Part shown: positions 31,834 to 44,480 of the stretch, piece by piece
How positions within the stretch are numbered: position 1 is the stretch's first letter
Layout: every line of letters starts with the position of its first letter
From: Acanthosoma haemorrhoidale
Lineage: Eukaryota > Arthropoda > Insecta > Hemiptera > Acanthosomatidae
Assembly (NCBI GenBank): GCA_930367205.1
Contig: OV884013.1
Span: forward strand, 90,645,333 to 90,709,332
Length of the DNA: 64,000 bases
Reading direction: 5' to 3'
The notes under the pieces: generated by a model
What the model was told of the DNA's origin: nothing
Database searches by the model: none
The model's input: only the letters and a program-made list of their open reading frames with translations
Program-made: the position numbers and the translations under genes

Positions 31834-33200
31834 AATTTTTATAGTGTTTTTTTGAAATAATCTTACCCTGAAATAGACTAACATACAAGTCGCGAAGATA
31901 TAAGTTTTAATGTCCATTTTCTTCCATTACCTCTAAAATATAACACGCAGATAACAAAGCACCTCTTATTCATTGCAAACCCTAATTGCGTTCATAAAAT
32001 GCAAATGAAACGGGATCCTTCTGTTCAAGGATCCCAAGGACATAGGTGCTTGCTATAGGGTTTGAATATGTACAGACACCGCACTTGACGGCCACTAATT
32101 AAAACGTTCTGGATATATTTTATGTTACTGCAATAGTTGTTAAGTTAGGCAATGCCAAAGTGTTGGATCGTTAAACCACACATAACATGCTTGAAAACTA
32201 ATTCTATTAACTTTTCTAGACAGTTAATGATTTATACATTGTTGCCAAGTCCGCAGGAGTGCTCGTTAAGATACAGGACTTAATTTTGACTTAAGTTTAA
32301 GTAAAGTGGCTACTTCTATTATGGCACACTGGAGAGTGGTAAATGGACCTACTATGTCTACCCACTATGCTATTCTCTTTAATATCCTTGGTGTTTTCAA
32401 TAAATAGCTGCATTTTTTCAAAGTCTAAGAAAAATTGAGATCGGGGGGAGAGGATTACTGGTAAGTTGTAAGATTAGGCTGAGTAATTGTGTGTATTGAT
32501 TACAGCAGACGTTATCGACAATATCATATCCAACAACTGTCCTATACAAAGTTTGATAAACAAATTTCCGTTAATTATTTTGTTTGTTATTTATTCCTAC
32601 ATCCATAATTTTGATTAATTATTCTGCCTGCCCTCACGGTAAGTCCTTTTACTATCCTGAAGACCTATTACTCGCGAATTCTGATACAAAGCAACATTAA
32701 CATCATCGTGATGCTGAGGTCGTTATACAGATCGTTCGCTAAGAAAATGCCAATAGATTCCGGATCTAAAATAAATTCTTAAGAAGAAAAATTGACTAGA
32801 GAAGTCACGAGTTGAAAGATCGGTTACGTTGGTAGGTCTGTGTACGATGAGTTAGTAAGGTGGGTGGGAGTACGTTGGATGGTCGTGCCCTACTAGTCAG
32901 TCATTCCCTTAACGAACGGACAGATCTGACTAATTCATCAATAGGGACTTAACCACATGCAGGCAGCGCTACTATCTCGAACTAGATAATTGATCACCTT
33001 GATAATTTAAGTTACCGGTTTTACAGTTGTACTGGCTCAATAACATAAAGTATAATTATTTGTAGTAAATCATTCAATAACTAAATAAGCAATAGGTTGG
33101 ATTTAGCTTGAATAAATAAAGTTAAAAAATATGAAAATTATATAATCAAACCATCAATTATTATACTCCCTAAAAAAATATACTAGGTGCCGGTATGTAA
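31834..33200. other. AT-rich filler, nothing recognised
   Basis: No supported gene, RNA or element. Confidence 0.5.
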
Positions 33201-33202
33201 TA

Positions 33203-33282
33203 CTCCAGGAGTGTTCCGGACTTGAACCCAGGACTCCTCCGAAATTCTTTCCGCTGCTATACTAACTAAGCTAGACCTGGAG
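33203..33282 (-). ncRNA. tRNA-like Pol III unit (SINE head or tRNA pseudogene)
   Basis: The 80-nt minus-strand unit begins CTCCAGG and ends CCTGGAG, a perfect seven-base acceptor-type stem. Inside are an A-box-like TAGCTTAGTTAGTA (33273-33260) and a B-box-like GGGTTCAAGTCC (33229-33218) at tRNA-like spacing. D and acceptor stems are plausible. The T-stem is mispaired and no clear anticodon arm forms, so a working tRNA is unlikely. It could be the head of a tRNA-derived SINE, with the AT-rich sequence to 33180 as body. No second copy was found in the window. Confidence 0.55.
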
Positions 33283-33289
33283 GTGTGTG

Positions 33290-34571
33290 GATTTTCCCAA
33301 TATTAACTATTAATATTATTCAGTAGGTGGTTACAATTGAGATTTTTCCATTGAAATGAACTTTCTTTAAATATTAAACTTTTCTTTTTATGTATTTTAA
33401 TATCAACTATTTATAAGATTTAAAATCTTAAGCTTACATCAATTTGAACCTAGATATACATACAATACAAGACAAAGAACAAAACAACCTAGAAGAAGGT
33501 GGCGAAAATTTAGCAAGGTGATTTTTAATTCCATAGAGATAATGTTTTTTTCGGGCTGACAAAACATACAGCGTTTAAACTCTTAAGCTGCCCTCACATT
33601 TTGCCTAGTTATTCTTCTTCTATTGAATATGCGCATTATAATATTTTTTTTTTTAAATATGAATTTTACACTTTCTTAAACTGCTTCAGCTCTAAACCTA
33701 TTAATTAGTTATGATTATTATAAGAGACGCCCTTGCCAGAAAATATTTTACATAAAACTTTTCATGTCCGATGAATATTTAATTTTTTTAATAGCATTTT
33801 AATCGAGGATGGATCTATATCAGTCTAAATCGTGATACCAAACTATTAATTAATCTGGAAGGGTAGTACATCTTTTAATCATAATCAAGTTTGCACTCTT
33901 TAAACTATCATTTATATAATCGTTCCTTGGACAGTTCCGTGGGTATGTTAACAATCTTTCCAATTTGCATTAGTGAATTTTCTTAGGCATTTGTTGTAAA
34001 AGCTTCTAATTTTGTTATTCATAACTTAAATTATAACTTATTATTAGTTCAAATCGTTCCCACTTTAGTAAATCTCAATCGATATCAGCTCAAATTTACG
34101 AAAGCAGTTTCAGATCCTCAAATTCTAAAAACCAATAATTTTCCATAATTCCATTTGGTTTTGAACTTTATCATTCAAAGAAGGGGGATTACATTGCTCC
34201 TATTTTTGCCTTAATTGCACATGTGTCCTCCGAGCTTTTGCCATTTGTATGCCTCATGTCCCGCCCTCTCGTGGCTAGAATAATAACGCCGTTTCGTTGG
34301 CAAATTGATGCAGTTTATTTCCGCTTACATCTGACCCGATATCACTGCTCTTCTTGCACAACTTGGATTGTTTATTTTTTAATTACCTTATTTGCTCCAT
34401 AAAAGACACTTTTTTCAATTATGTGAGTTTCAATACACCAACTCTTATCTTAAAAATCTTTTTCTTAAAAATGTATAAACGATTTGTTCACGTGTATCCT
34501 GGAAAGTTAAAAGTTAAAAAAAAAATGGAAAGTACATTAAAAGTACGTTCCGTTTATAAATAGTGAGACTT
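33290..34571. other. AT-rich filler, nothing recognised
   Basis: No supported gene or element. Confidence 0.5.
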
Positions 34572-34800
34572 AATAACGCCAACCTCCGCCCGTTTCTTGG
34601 CGTGCCGTCGGTGGGTGAGAGAACCCATCGGAGACAAATTGCGTTTTTGACCCGTTGCAGCAATTTACCAGCCCGGTTTTTAACACCTTGACCCCATCAC
34701 CCTTGTCACATCAATTGCGACAGACTATCTAAGTTATTGTACAATCTAACTAGAGGGTGAGCCTCATAACCTTCAAAATTCAAAAATCTTGCACTATATA
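34572..34800 (+). mobile_element. Jk-B ORF2 end and start of 3' UTR, degenerate
   Basis: Plus-strand fragment reading LGVPSVGE and then HRRQIAFLTRC, parallel to LLGVPSVGEFI..RHI in the 58376 copy. It is followed by the UTR block with a decayed first hairpin (GGTGAGCCTCATAACC near 34756). Both ends are truncated and stops are frequent. Confidence 0.75.
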
Positions 34801-36009
34801 TTTAATAAATGAATTAAATCAGTTGGGTAACTTCATATACGGTGTAAAATGTAACATATAACTTTAGAAAATATAAGTAGCACCTTATAAAACAGATGCA
34901 AAGTGTCTCAATGACACATTTTTTTAACTCATTAATTTTAAAACATATTTAATTGCTTAAATTTATCTATAACATTATCATCTACCTTCAGAAAAAAACC
35001 TTAGTGCAGCAGCCTGTACTTTTTACAGCTTTTGAGTTAATTCATGAGAGGTTGAGAGAGAAAAAAGGAGTAGGAAATAGAGAGAGAGAGAGAGAGTAGG
35101 GGGGGGGTAGGGAAGACATGCTTTAAAACAAAACCACACATCCTATTGATTTCAAAATATAGAAAGAGAGAGACAGAATGGTAATAACAATTTTCTAGCC
35201 CCTGAGACCACTAATCTTCAAACAATGCGATGTGGCCCTTCATTTAAATTCTGTAAATGGAATAGAAGATGCAGAAGAGGCACGATTCCTTTTCAAAAGC
35301 TGACATGCCGATCCTCACCCTCTCTTTCTATTGAAAAAAAAAAAGTCAAAATGAACAATTCGAGGCTTTAATCGGAAACCAAATGGAGTAACGGCAAAAT
35401 GAGAGAGTAACGCGCTTTTATTTAGAAGGCTTCCGGGTAGTATTGATCTTCCTTAAGAGTTTCAGGTCCATCCCTGTTGTCAGATAAGTAACACTACCCA
35501 TGAAGCAACCAACCTTTCATTTGGAAAGAGGATGATATGGATTTCCTTTGCGAGGCCTTTCTATACACGTGAAACCCATACTAAATAATGTGAAATACTT
35601 ATTTCTAAAAATTAAAAACGATCCCTTATTTTTTCTTTAGCCTATTTCTTATATAAGATATATATATATATAATAATATATATATAATAATATATTATAT
35701 AATATAATATATTAGCTTATTTCTTTATTTTTTCTTTCGTTTGTTACTAAACAATTAACATCCCTAAAGATAGAAGGAATAACATTACATCCAAAGCATA
35801 GCCAATTTATTCAGGTTTTAAATCTATAAAGACTTCCTGAAATACCTTTTTTTACCCAACGACATGAAATCAAATGTGTTAAATGTTGAAATTAAATTTG
35901 TTGTTGCTGTCACGTTCATGAAAAAAAGATTTGTATGAACCGGACCAGATCAAAAATGTTTTACAATTGTATTTTATTTCAATATTCTCAGGGATTCATC
36001 CTGTGGTAC
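34801..36009. other. Filler with (AG)n and (TA)n microsatellites
   Basis: (AG)n lies at about 35079-35096, followed by a G run, and AT-only repeats at about 35657-35713. 35190-35580 is less AT-rich but has no readable frame. Confidence 0.5.
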
Positions 36010-36195
36010 CTTTGTAAAAATGTGGAATGTTATACTCAGGGTTCGTGAGATATTGGAGAGAATCAGAGAGCTTGTAAATAAATTCTTCAACCGAGGACAG
36101 TTCTAGTATTTCGTGCAGGTCTTTTATATTGCCATTCCTCAATTTTGTGTGTAGGACAACTCTACTTACGAAATACCATCATAGAATATTTATCA
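36010..36195 (-). pseudogene. Old Jockey ORF2 C-terminal relic
   Basis: The minus strand reads RVVLHTKLRNGNIKDLHEIL, then ELSSVEEFIYKLSDSLQYLT and NPEYN. This follows the Jk-B/C C-terminal domain (RKVVRHTSLERLKNADLHPL, PSVGEFI, FFDSLQHLANP) at the same spacing but is strongly diverged. It is an older member of the same superfamily, with no UTR or tail recognised. Confidence 0.58.
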
Positions 36196-36831
36196 CGTGC
36201 GATAAAATTTCATATTGCATTACAATTTATTTTAAAGGCAGTAAATGTATCTGATAATTGAATAACCCATGAAGGTGGGTGTTGATTAAAAAAATAATTA
36301 ATATCTGTTCTGTACCAATTTAAACATAAAATTTCACTACATGTGATAGTTTTATACTATAATATTACTGAATGACTTTGAAAAGATTATATTGACATAA
36401 AAAAAATATAATACGTTTATAATAACATAGTACGTTTAAATATGAAGTGGCTCATTTCATTTTTAAAACGTTACTAATACAATTCCTTCCATACTAAGAT
36501 ATAACATATTTCGAGAACATTTTCTTCAATTAGTTCGTGTTCTTTTTTTTGCTTTTTTTTTTAATCCTTTATTGTGCAAAAATTACAATTTGCCTTATTA
36601 GGCAATAAGTAATTAAGATAAATGCTCTCATTCATACCATATTTACAATTCATCATTCACTTGCTTGTTCATACAATATTTACAGACAGCCCAGAGGCCC
36701 CCCAAATCCACATGCAAAAGAGAAAATGGAGTCTTGGGAAGTCCCCCACACTCCTCCGTCAGCCACGTCACCGGAAAAGAGCCAATGAAGGCTGGCCAAG
36801 AGCCATTGCCAGGACTCCCACTGTCACGCGT

Positions 36832-36889
36832 TTATAGCAGGTCACGAGGTCACTGCCATTTCAGTCTCCGAGGAGGTTATAGGGATAGG

Positions 36890-36966
<77 letters not shown>

Positions 36967-38727
36967 GTGCAGTGCAATGACTGTGCTACAGGTTTTGGGT
37001 GGTTGGAAAGGCCACTGTGGAATTTCATCAATTTCATCAACTTGCAAGGGATGAGTTCAAGAATGTAGGGTATATTAAGATCATTATCAAGGGTTTTGTT
37101 GCTGACGTAATAAGGGGCATTTACTATTGTTCTCAGGACTTTTGATTGAAAGGATCGGATACGCTTGATGTTCAATTTTTTGCTGTCCCCCATAGCTCTA
37201 ATCCATATGTCCAAATTGGCTTAAGTATAACTTTGTAGATTAGTAATTTATTTTCTATTGAGAGATGGGATGTCCTTTAAAGTAGTCTATACAGTTGTCC
37301 ATAGCGTCTGTTTAGTTCTTGTCATTTTAGTCTCGTGTGGGGGTTCCGGGTCAGTTATTTGTCGAGATGGAAGCCTAAGTACCGTACTTTATCGGATACA
37401 GGGAGAGGAATAGAATTAAAACCAACTAGTGAACAAGAATTGCGACAAAGGGTGAAGGTAATGTGGGAACATTTTACTTCATTAACCTTGTTCCGCCATT
37501 GGTTGCACCAATACTCGATCTCGTCAAGGTGTTTTTGAAGGTGTTGGGATGCTATATCAGGGTCTGAATGGGTCGACAGGACTGCATTTCATTTGCAAAT
37601 GTGGCCAAGAAGGTATTGGGAGTAGAGGGGACATCAGCGGTGTATAGGTTATAGAGAATGGGACCCAGGACACTGCCCTGTGGAACTCCTGCATTTATGG
37701 GATAGTAGTTAGAATATTCTAAACCACAGCGGACTTGGAAGAAGCGGTTTGAAAAGGAGGTCTGTAGGATTAGGAAAAGGGTCTGTGGTAAATATCTTTT
37801 GAGCTTGTAGGGCAAACCTGCGTCCCAAACCCTTGTCAAAAGCTTGAGCTATATCAAGAAAGGCAGCAGTGCAATACTGTTTGGTTTCAAGGGGTGAGGA
37901 GATCTGATAAACAACTCGAAGGCCTTGTTGAGCAGTGGAATGTCGTTTGCGGAAGCCAAAAAACTGGTGTGTGGGAAAAAGGTTTTTGGATTCAACAATT
38001 GGAAGTAGACCTTTTAGTAGGAGTTTCTCAAATATTTTTGAAAGGATAGGGATTAGGCTAATTGGACGGTAAGATGATGCGTCATTGGGTGTTTTACCGG
38101 GTTTGGCGAATAGGACAATAATGGAATGTTTCCAGAGGAGAGGAAAGTTCGTTGTTCGAATAATGCAATTATATATGTAGGTTAGGAATATTATGGCTTT
38201 AGGAGGAAGTTGTTTGAGAATTTGAGGAGTTAGGAGATCACATCCAGGGGATTTTCGGTAAGGTAAGTTTTTTAGTATGTATTTGACCGCAGAGGGGTTA
38301 ACGGCTTTTGGTGGAAGAGAGACAGGAATTGGTGAAGTGGGGAAGTCTTGAACAGTTTTGCTGTGAGTATGGTTTTGATGAGAAAGGTGAGGTGTGAAAG
38401 TATGGTTAAGATTCAGAGCAAATTCCTCTGACCTATCCCCATCCGAAGCCACCCAGGACCCATCGTCACGACGGAGCGGATGTGAAACAGGTTGATACTT
38501 TAGGATATTTTTGGTTACATTCCACAAGGAGTTATCCCTGGTAGAAAGAGAGGAGAGGTAGGAATTGAAGGAATCGGAACGGAAGGATGCCAATCGCCGC
38601 TTTACCAATTGGCAGTACTGATTGTACGAGCGGCGATCGGCAGGATGCCGGGATCTTTGCCACACTGTTCTGGAGCGGCGTTTGGATAGGATTAGATCTT
38701 TGAGATGCTGAGGTAAACGATTATGAT
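36832..38727 (-). pseudogene. Jk-A reverse transcriptase, broken at the catalytic box
   Basis: The first 318-codon frame (38665-37709) holds HPADRRSYNQYCQLVKRRLA, RKSPGCDLLTPQILKQLPPK, SSYRPISLIPILSKIFEK, FGFRKRHSTAQQGL and AAFLDIAQAFDK (motif A). A frameshift follows, then VPQGSVLGPILYNLYTAD. At the catalytic FADD the sequence reads FAN and then shifts because one base is lost near 37588, so the active site is gone. The remainder, with several stops, carries EIEYWCNQWR- and KPIWTYG-like text and is cut by the (TA)n tract near its end. Family length and order are otherwise normal. Confidence 0.9.
36891..36962. repeat. (TA)n microsatellite within Jk-A
   Basis: About 35 uninterrupted TA dinucleotides sit where other copies have the short GGATGAGTGG, so the tract arose after insertion. 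Confidence 0.97.
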
Positions 38728-38879
38728 TATGGATTTTTAGGTGACGATGGGGTGACGATGCCTCCCAAGCCAGGATGATACTTTAGGATTTTTTTGGTTA
38801 CATTCCACAAGGAGTTATCCCTGGTAGACAGAGGGGAGGGGTAGGAATTGAAAGAATCGGAACGACGACGTTGCTCACT

Positions 38880-39490
38880 CCTGGACTTTAGAATTCTATA
38901 TGCCTCGCAGCTCTTGTAGTGGGCCGGATCGTCTTGCTGGCAGAGCACGCATACAGCTGGCAATTTCAGGGGCTTTTTGCACAATTCGCTTTTGTGCTGC
39001 CCACTACACTTTACACACCTGGGAGGTTGGTGGCTGTACGATTTAGTGTGCCCATATGCCTGGCAATTATGGCATTGGACGATGTCTCGTTTAGGGTAAG
39101 GTTTTTCGACCTGTATTCTTGTGTAATACAGGTGTGTTTGTTGTATATTTTCTCCACGCCAGATGTCCGCTCGAGATCTACAAAGAATAATCGTAACGCC
39201 GTTTTGATGGATTAATCTTGTTGCCTGTCCTCACGTAAAACGTTGGTTATTTGGCGAACTTTGAATCCCAGAGCTGATAGTTCGTCTTCAATTTCATCAG
39301 CTGGTGTGGTCGGGTGCAGATTTCTGATCACTATTCGTAACGATTTATCCTGTTTCAACTGGTATGTATGGAAGTCGGCTTTAGTTCGTGTTCTGGTAAT
39401 TTTTTTGTGTAGCTATAGGAAGATTATCCAAAACTTCTCATCGATTTCTAATTTAAGCTCAACAGCCTCTAAGAAACTTTTTCCAAGCTA
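38880..39490 (-). pseudogene. Jk-A ORF1 gag, PRE_C2HC domain and zinc knuckles
   Basis: Gag-like RNA-binding protein, C-terminal two thirds. In order: FHTYQLKQDKS, SLRIVIRNLHPTTPADEIED (PRE_C2HC), LRLFFVDLER and VEKPYPKRDIVQ. Then come zinc-knuckle-like CHNCQAYGHTKSYSH (the last Cys/His positions altered), CVKCSGQHKSELC and CVLCQQDDPAHYKSC. A stop near 39212 and a one-base shift near 39130 break it. It runs on in frame into a misplaced RT-linker piece at 38870. The knuckles and domain order are those of Jockey ORF1. Confidence 0.85.
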
Positions 39491-39599
39491 AATAAATATT
39501 TCGCTTGCAAAATAAATATTCTATTTATATTCTAGATAAATATTTCGTATTTTGCAATAACGTCATAATAGTTCTAAAACACTTTATATAAGCTACAGC

Positions 39600-40720
39600 A
39601 CTGAAATCGTAAGGGGTTATAGTTTATACATAGATGTACATTGAGAGGAAAATACAGCATTCAATCGTTACTGGTTAAAAAGATATAGGTAATTCGGCAA
39701 CTCCAACTCAGTCTTAACCTGCGCGCATGCCTATTCAAAATAGCTCTTCATTTATAACACCGTAACTCCAACAACACAGGTGACAATTCAACGAACTGCA
39801 GCATTCTTTTGTTGTTAGTTATAAAGTTATAAGCAATTCCACAAATCCACCTAAAAATACCAGCAACCCCGGCGCCTCCCAATAGCAATGGCAATGGTTC
39901 TATGTAAACTCCAAAACTACTATAGACATTCAAACGAAGTTTTAAGGAATTATAGATTAATAATAGATGTAAACGATAGAAGAAGTTGCAACTTCCTATT
40001 GTTACTAGTTCCAGTGCCTTTTGTATGTGTTTTTTTGATTCCAGAAATCCACTTAAACTACCACCAACCATGATCGCGTTCCGTTTAGGAGGATTGTAGT
40101 ATATCGTATGGAGTTAGGTAATAAACGAAACAGCAATATTCCCTTGTTAATGGTATCGATGTTGTTAAGAAAATTTGGAGTGATCGTAGATAATATTTAC
40201 AGTGAAAACCGTTTGTACTGTATAATGTACAATCGGATATAATGAACTTTTCTCTTTCCTATCGGAGCAAGATTATATGTATACCTTTTTATAAAAAAGA
40301 TTTTCATAATAAATTATATTATAAATTTATATTGTTTATTGACTACCATACTTTTATCAATAGAATTTACTTAGATTCGTGTACGCATTATGTATGAAAT
40401 GAACTGTGATAACCAGTGTAAGAGCATTTATAAAAAACTGCCCGCTATCCGATAAAGATCTTAAAGAGAACATCCGCTACAGCGTACAGAATCCACCAGT
40501 CCCTTTTGAATACGTAATAGTGAAAGATTTAGCATTCGTCTTTTATTGTTTGCAAAGTTATAACCAATTCGGAAATCTAGTGTGATTTAACCCCGGCCGC
40601 CATCGCCTCACCAGCAAATTGCAAAACATTCTATGTTACCAAAACCGTAACTCCTAAACTAGTGGCGACATACTAGAGGGATTGTAGACAATATATTGAT
40701 GTACGTAATAAATTAATTTT
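39600..40720. repeat. Degenerate, irregular tandem repeat array
   Basis: Related blocks recur in the same order. One type (AGGGATTGTAGACAATATAT and then GATGTA) is recognisable near 39615, 39950, 40090 and 40675. The other (CAGCATTC, then AAAGTTATAA and CAATTCGG-like) is near 39656, 39798 and 40528. Copies are strongly diverged and spacing is uneven, so the unit and boundaries are uncertain. No coding content. Confidence 0.45.
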
Positions 40721-43700
40721 CGTCATCTAGTTGTTACTTCTTGAAAATTTAAAACCTATTTTCTTTGATTTGTAAGAAAATCTTACTTTTTTCTGTGTAA
40801 GAATTTTTTTTTGTTTTTAGAAATTAGTTTGTTTACTATATACGTATGGAACCAAACAACTCCCGCATCATTGTGAGTTTTTATTGCACTTATATTTTAC
40901 AAGAAACAAATGTCAATGTAAATATTTACACATAAAAAAAAATACCTACATACTAATATAAAATTAAAATAACTGAAAAATTTTGTGAAAAATAATTAAT
41001 AACTGTTTTGTTTCTTAAACCTGAACATTAAATCAAAAACGTATTCTTGCATTCTTTTTAGCACTAATACTTCCAACACTTGCAGACATTGAGAACAGCA
41101 TTGGTTTCGTGATCATCCTTGGAACGATTGTTTCGTCATAAATAGATGGAATATTGCCCTCGCTTCTGATTGATCCTCAAGAAAGTATATTCACTTTAAC
41201 TATCGGGAAGTAATGATAATTTATTAGCATAGGGAGTCATGGGTAAAAAATGAATATTCACCAGTTCCTGAAATATACGTCTGCATGTACGTCACTTCTA
41301 AGCCATACTTTTATATTCGACGAAATAACCAACTCCACTTGCGAAATTTTCTAAACGAAAATAAACCGCTAAACAGCTATAGGTCACCGGTCTACGTGGG
41401 ACTAATCAAAATATTAGCCAGCCCTGCTACTAAGAACGATTTCCTCCGTCGAGCGTTTGGGATGACATTCAAAGTGGGATGACAAAAGGTAATGCCATTG
41501 GAAAGCCACCCCTTCCGAAAACAGGGTTATGACGTCTCCCTCAATAATTTATCTCCTCCTTCCATCGCAGCCGACCGACAAAGTCAATTCGCAGACCGAG
41601 GCTGTGAAAATTGCCCTTGCTCACCCCTTTTTTTTGTTTTCCTATCCCCTATCGAAATGAAAATATCCACACAAAATGTTAGGTGCTTTTTTGCACTCTT
41701 TTTGATACGTCACTCGTCAAATTAGCAATACAATAAATAAATTCTAGAATTGAATAGAAAAAATCGTTATTCTGTTACCATGTCTCTTATGAAGAATAAC
41801 AATACACAAATAAATAAATACTGCTCTGGACGACAAAAAAAATACATAACAATGGGGGAGAAAATAAAATATTAAAAACCTTAACGGTATATCTCAAATC
41901 AAACAAGACCATTTGTTTCAATTCAATGGAACAAGGATTTGTTTCAATACAAAACATGAGAGAATAATAAACAATTGAAATAAATATAATAAAAGAAGGG
42001 GGAAAAATAATAGTAATACACTTAAATAAATATTAGTGGATACTCTGTTTATGATTTATCATAAGAAAATTTAAATGTTAGTAATTTGATATAGTTTTAA
42101 TAAATAATGACAGTAACAAATTATAGGTAATAGATCCTGGGTTATTAGCAAGTACCTGGGATGATGTATGAAGGATATTGAGATGGAGAGAATTCTGAGT
42201 GTGATGGAGCAAGCAAGAAAGGGGCAGTTGAATCCTGCAGTTCTACGGGAAAGAATATAAAGGTCAGAAAGACGGGATTGTGTCCCAGAAGTAGACTGAG
42301 AATTTCAACCGTAGGAAGTTGTATAGGTAATGGAGGTGGTGAGACTGGGTAGTTTGGAAAAGGTATGAACCAATAAAGTATTTTCTACGGAGGGAAGCGA
42401 AGAGCCACCTTTATTCGGGATAAAGAAGTGATATTCGGGAATGCCGTGGATTTTCATAGACATATCTAACAAACTTTAAACTGTTATAAGATCTCTTGAT
42501 GAAATTCTATATAGTAAATAAGAAGCCCGCCAGTTTATTTCTTGTTCTAGTTGAAACGTGGCAACAAGTCAAATTGATTATTTTATAAATTTTTTATTAT
42601 TCTTCTGACATTAGCACCATTCAAGTTTACTTCACAACGCGCACAAATCCCACGCTCATTTAATTTCCATAATCAGTGAATATGTAATTGCATCTTTTAC
42701 ACACAAATTCGCACATCAATTCATTAATTATAATTGCACAGATAACAGGGATAATTAAATATTTTTTGCGTAAATTTTGACCTAAGGGCTTACTAACATT
42801 GATAACTAGCTCTTGTTTTAAAAATTTTCAATGGAAGCCATTTGAAGCTTTAGTTACAAAAACTTCAAATTACGCTCATTAATGATCCGTTAATTGAAGT
42901 GAATAAGCGAATTATGAACAGATCAAAGAAATGAACCGGTAGCTGAGGGTCGAACCTTAACTGTATTAATTTCTATTGACTAATACTTGACATTTGAGGT
43001 TATATAAGGAAATAGTTGTTGAATTTGTCACAGAAGTTAGTACGTATTCTCACCTATATCCACCCAGTTTAGGTTGAAATAAACCTATTTAATTAAGTTT
43101 AGATTTCATTTTGATTAAATTAGTGATCCAAGACCAATTTTTATTCCATATCGGTGAAAATATGAGTACAAGAAAATTAATTTCTTTGAATGTGCTTCGA
43201 ATTTCAGGGGTAGGATCAGGACAACTATTTGCCCCCCCCCCCGTAAAGGAGTCGATAAACTAATAAACAAGAAGTCCTGCAACATTTTAGGGGATGGGTT
43301 GGTAACGATTTAGGAAGGTGCAGTATTTAATAAGTGGTGAAGGATGGGGTAGATTCTGTTATTTCAAATACGTTAAAAAAGTTTTTTTTATGGGTAGTGT
43401 TTAATAGATAAAAATATAATAAAAGTGGGTAATTCGTATAATGTGGCATGGATGTTATGCGGGAATCAGTAGGATGGTGATTTTGTGTCCACAAAATTGG
43501 ACTCTGTACAAGTTGGCCCTTCAGACTTACTTGTGTACGTTGGATATTAATAATGAAGCAAAGTTCAAAAACAATATTACGCTCCTTCACCACTTAATGT
43601 ACATTATAACTTACCAATACATTATCATCTATCTGTCCATCACTAGCCAGTTAACACCATATTAAAAAAATAAATGGGATAAATGAATTGTTGGATTCTC

Positions 43701-44480
43701 TAGCCCTGCTGTTAAACCTTTCAGGTCGTGTAGCCTGGGATGTGACCAGCACTAGCTAGATAAAATACCTGCAGCTACGTCAGAGCGTTTATATTCAGCC
43801 AGCACCAAGCAGAGGTAAAATTTAATACCCCTGGAAGGTGGGGACATGGAGTGGTGGGTAAGTCAGTTCCCTCTTATAGCTAATTTGTAAGTTATCGGTT
43901 ATTGGGCTGTGTGTATAAAATCAAATGTGACCTTTTCTAAGTCAAGTGTAACCTTTTAAAAATCTGATGTAACTCTTGCCAACTCAAGTGTAATCCATTT
44001 TATTTCAATATTAACCGTTTCCATTCCATTTTTAACCTTAGAAATTTGGTTTGAAACGTACTGTGAAATAGGTTGAAGTTGGGCCCCAGAATTCACCTAA
44101 GGATATGATCCCAATATTTTTTTCTTTTCAAAACTTTTATTAGCACAAATATTATTCATGGCAGCAAACTAACGTAAATTAATTTTCACAAATCAATTCT
44201 TTTTTTTATTAAACATTATAATTTTTTTTACAAAAAGATGAAAAAAATTAAAAAGCAAAAATTGATAAACTATAGCAGAATTCTCAAGAGGAAAGTCTGT
44301 GGAACGGTTCTGGAAACTGCGCAGTGATGTCTCACCTTACCTACAAGAAAAACTCTTTTAAAAAAAAACTCACCTTTTTTTCCTCCTTGTATTCATCGTC
44401 TCACTTCTTGGATCTTTTCTCTATGGCATAACTCCACATCTAAATTTTTAACACATGATTTCAAGGCAAATCTAATCATT
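40721..44480. other. AT-rich filler; less AT-rich 41290-41680 unidentified
   Basis: 41290-41680 holds two short ORFs in a less AT-rich context but no motif. 42110-42430 is purine-rich and could be an element 3' UTR, without proof. A run of Cs lies near 43224. Confidence 0.4.

Larger units (their letters stand above)
36543..39490 (-). mobile_element. Longest Jk-A LINE copy, endonuclease missing
   Basis: About 2.9 kb on the minus strand: gag-like ORF1 end (39490-38880), a short duplicated RT-linker piece (about 38870-38770), RT (38727-36832), 3' UTR and an A-rich tail (36562-36543). The endonuclease, normally between ORF1 and RT, is absent. A (TA)n tract of about 70 bp has expanded inside the coding end at 36891-36962. 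The hairpin TTGCCT/AGGCAA is at 36590-36605. The 5' end beyond 39490 is unclear. Confidence 0.9.

Noticed and set aside
36665..37214. ORFs with long Ile-Tyr runs
   Set aside because: Translation of the (TA)n tract inside a dead LINE.
38919..39491. Plus-strand ORFs 38919-39215 and 39243-39491
   Set aside because: Antisense to the Jk-A gag knuckles and PRE_C2HC domain.
42935..42975. B-box-like GGTTCGACCC on the minus strand
   Set aside because: No A box at the right distance and no acceptor stem.
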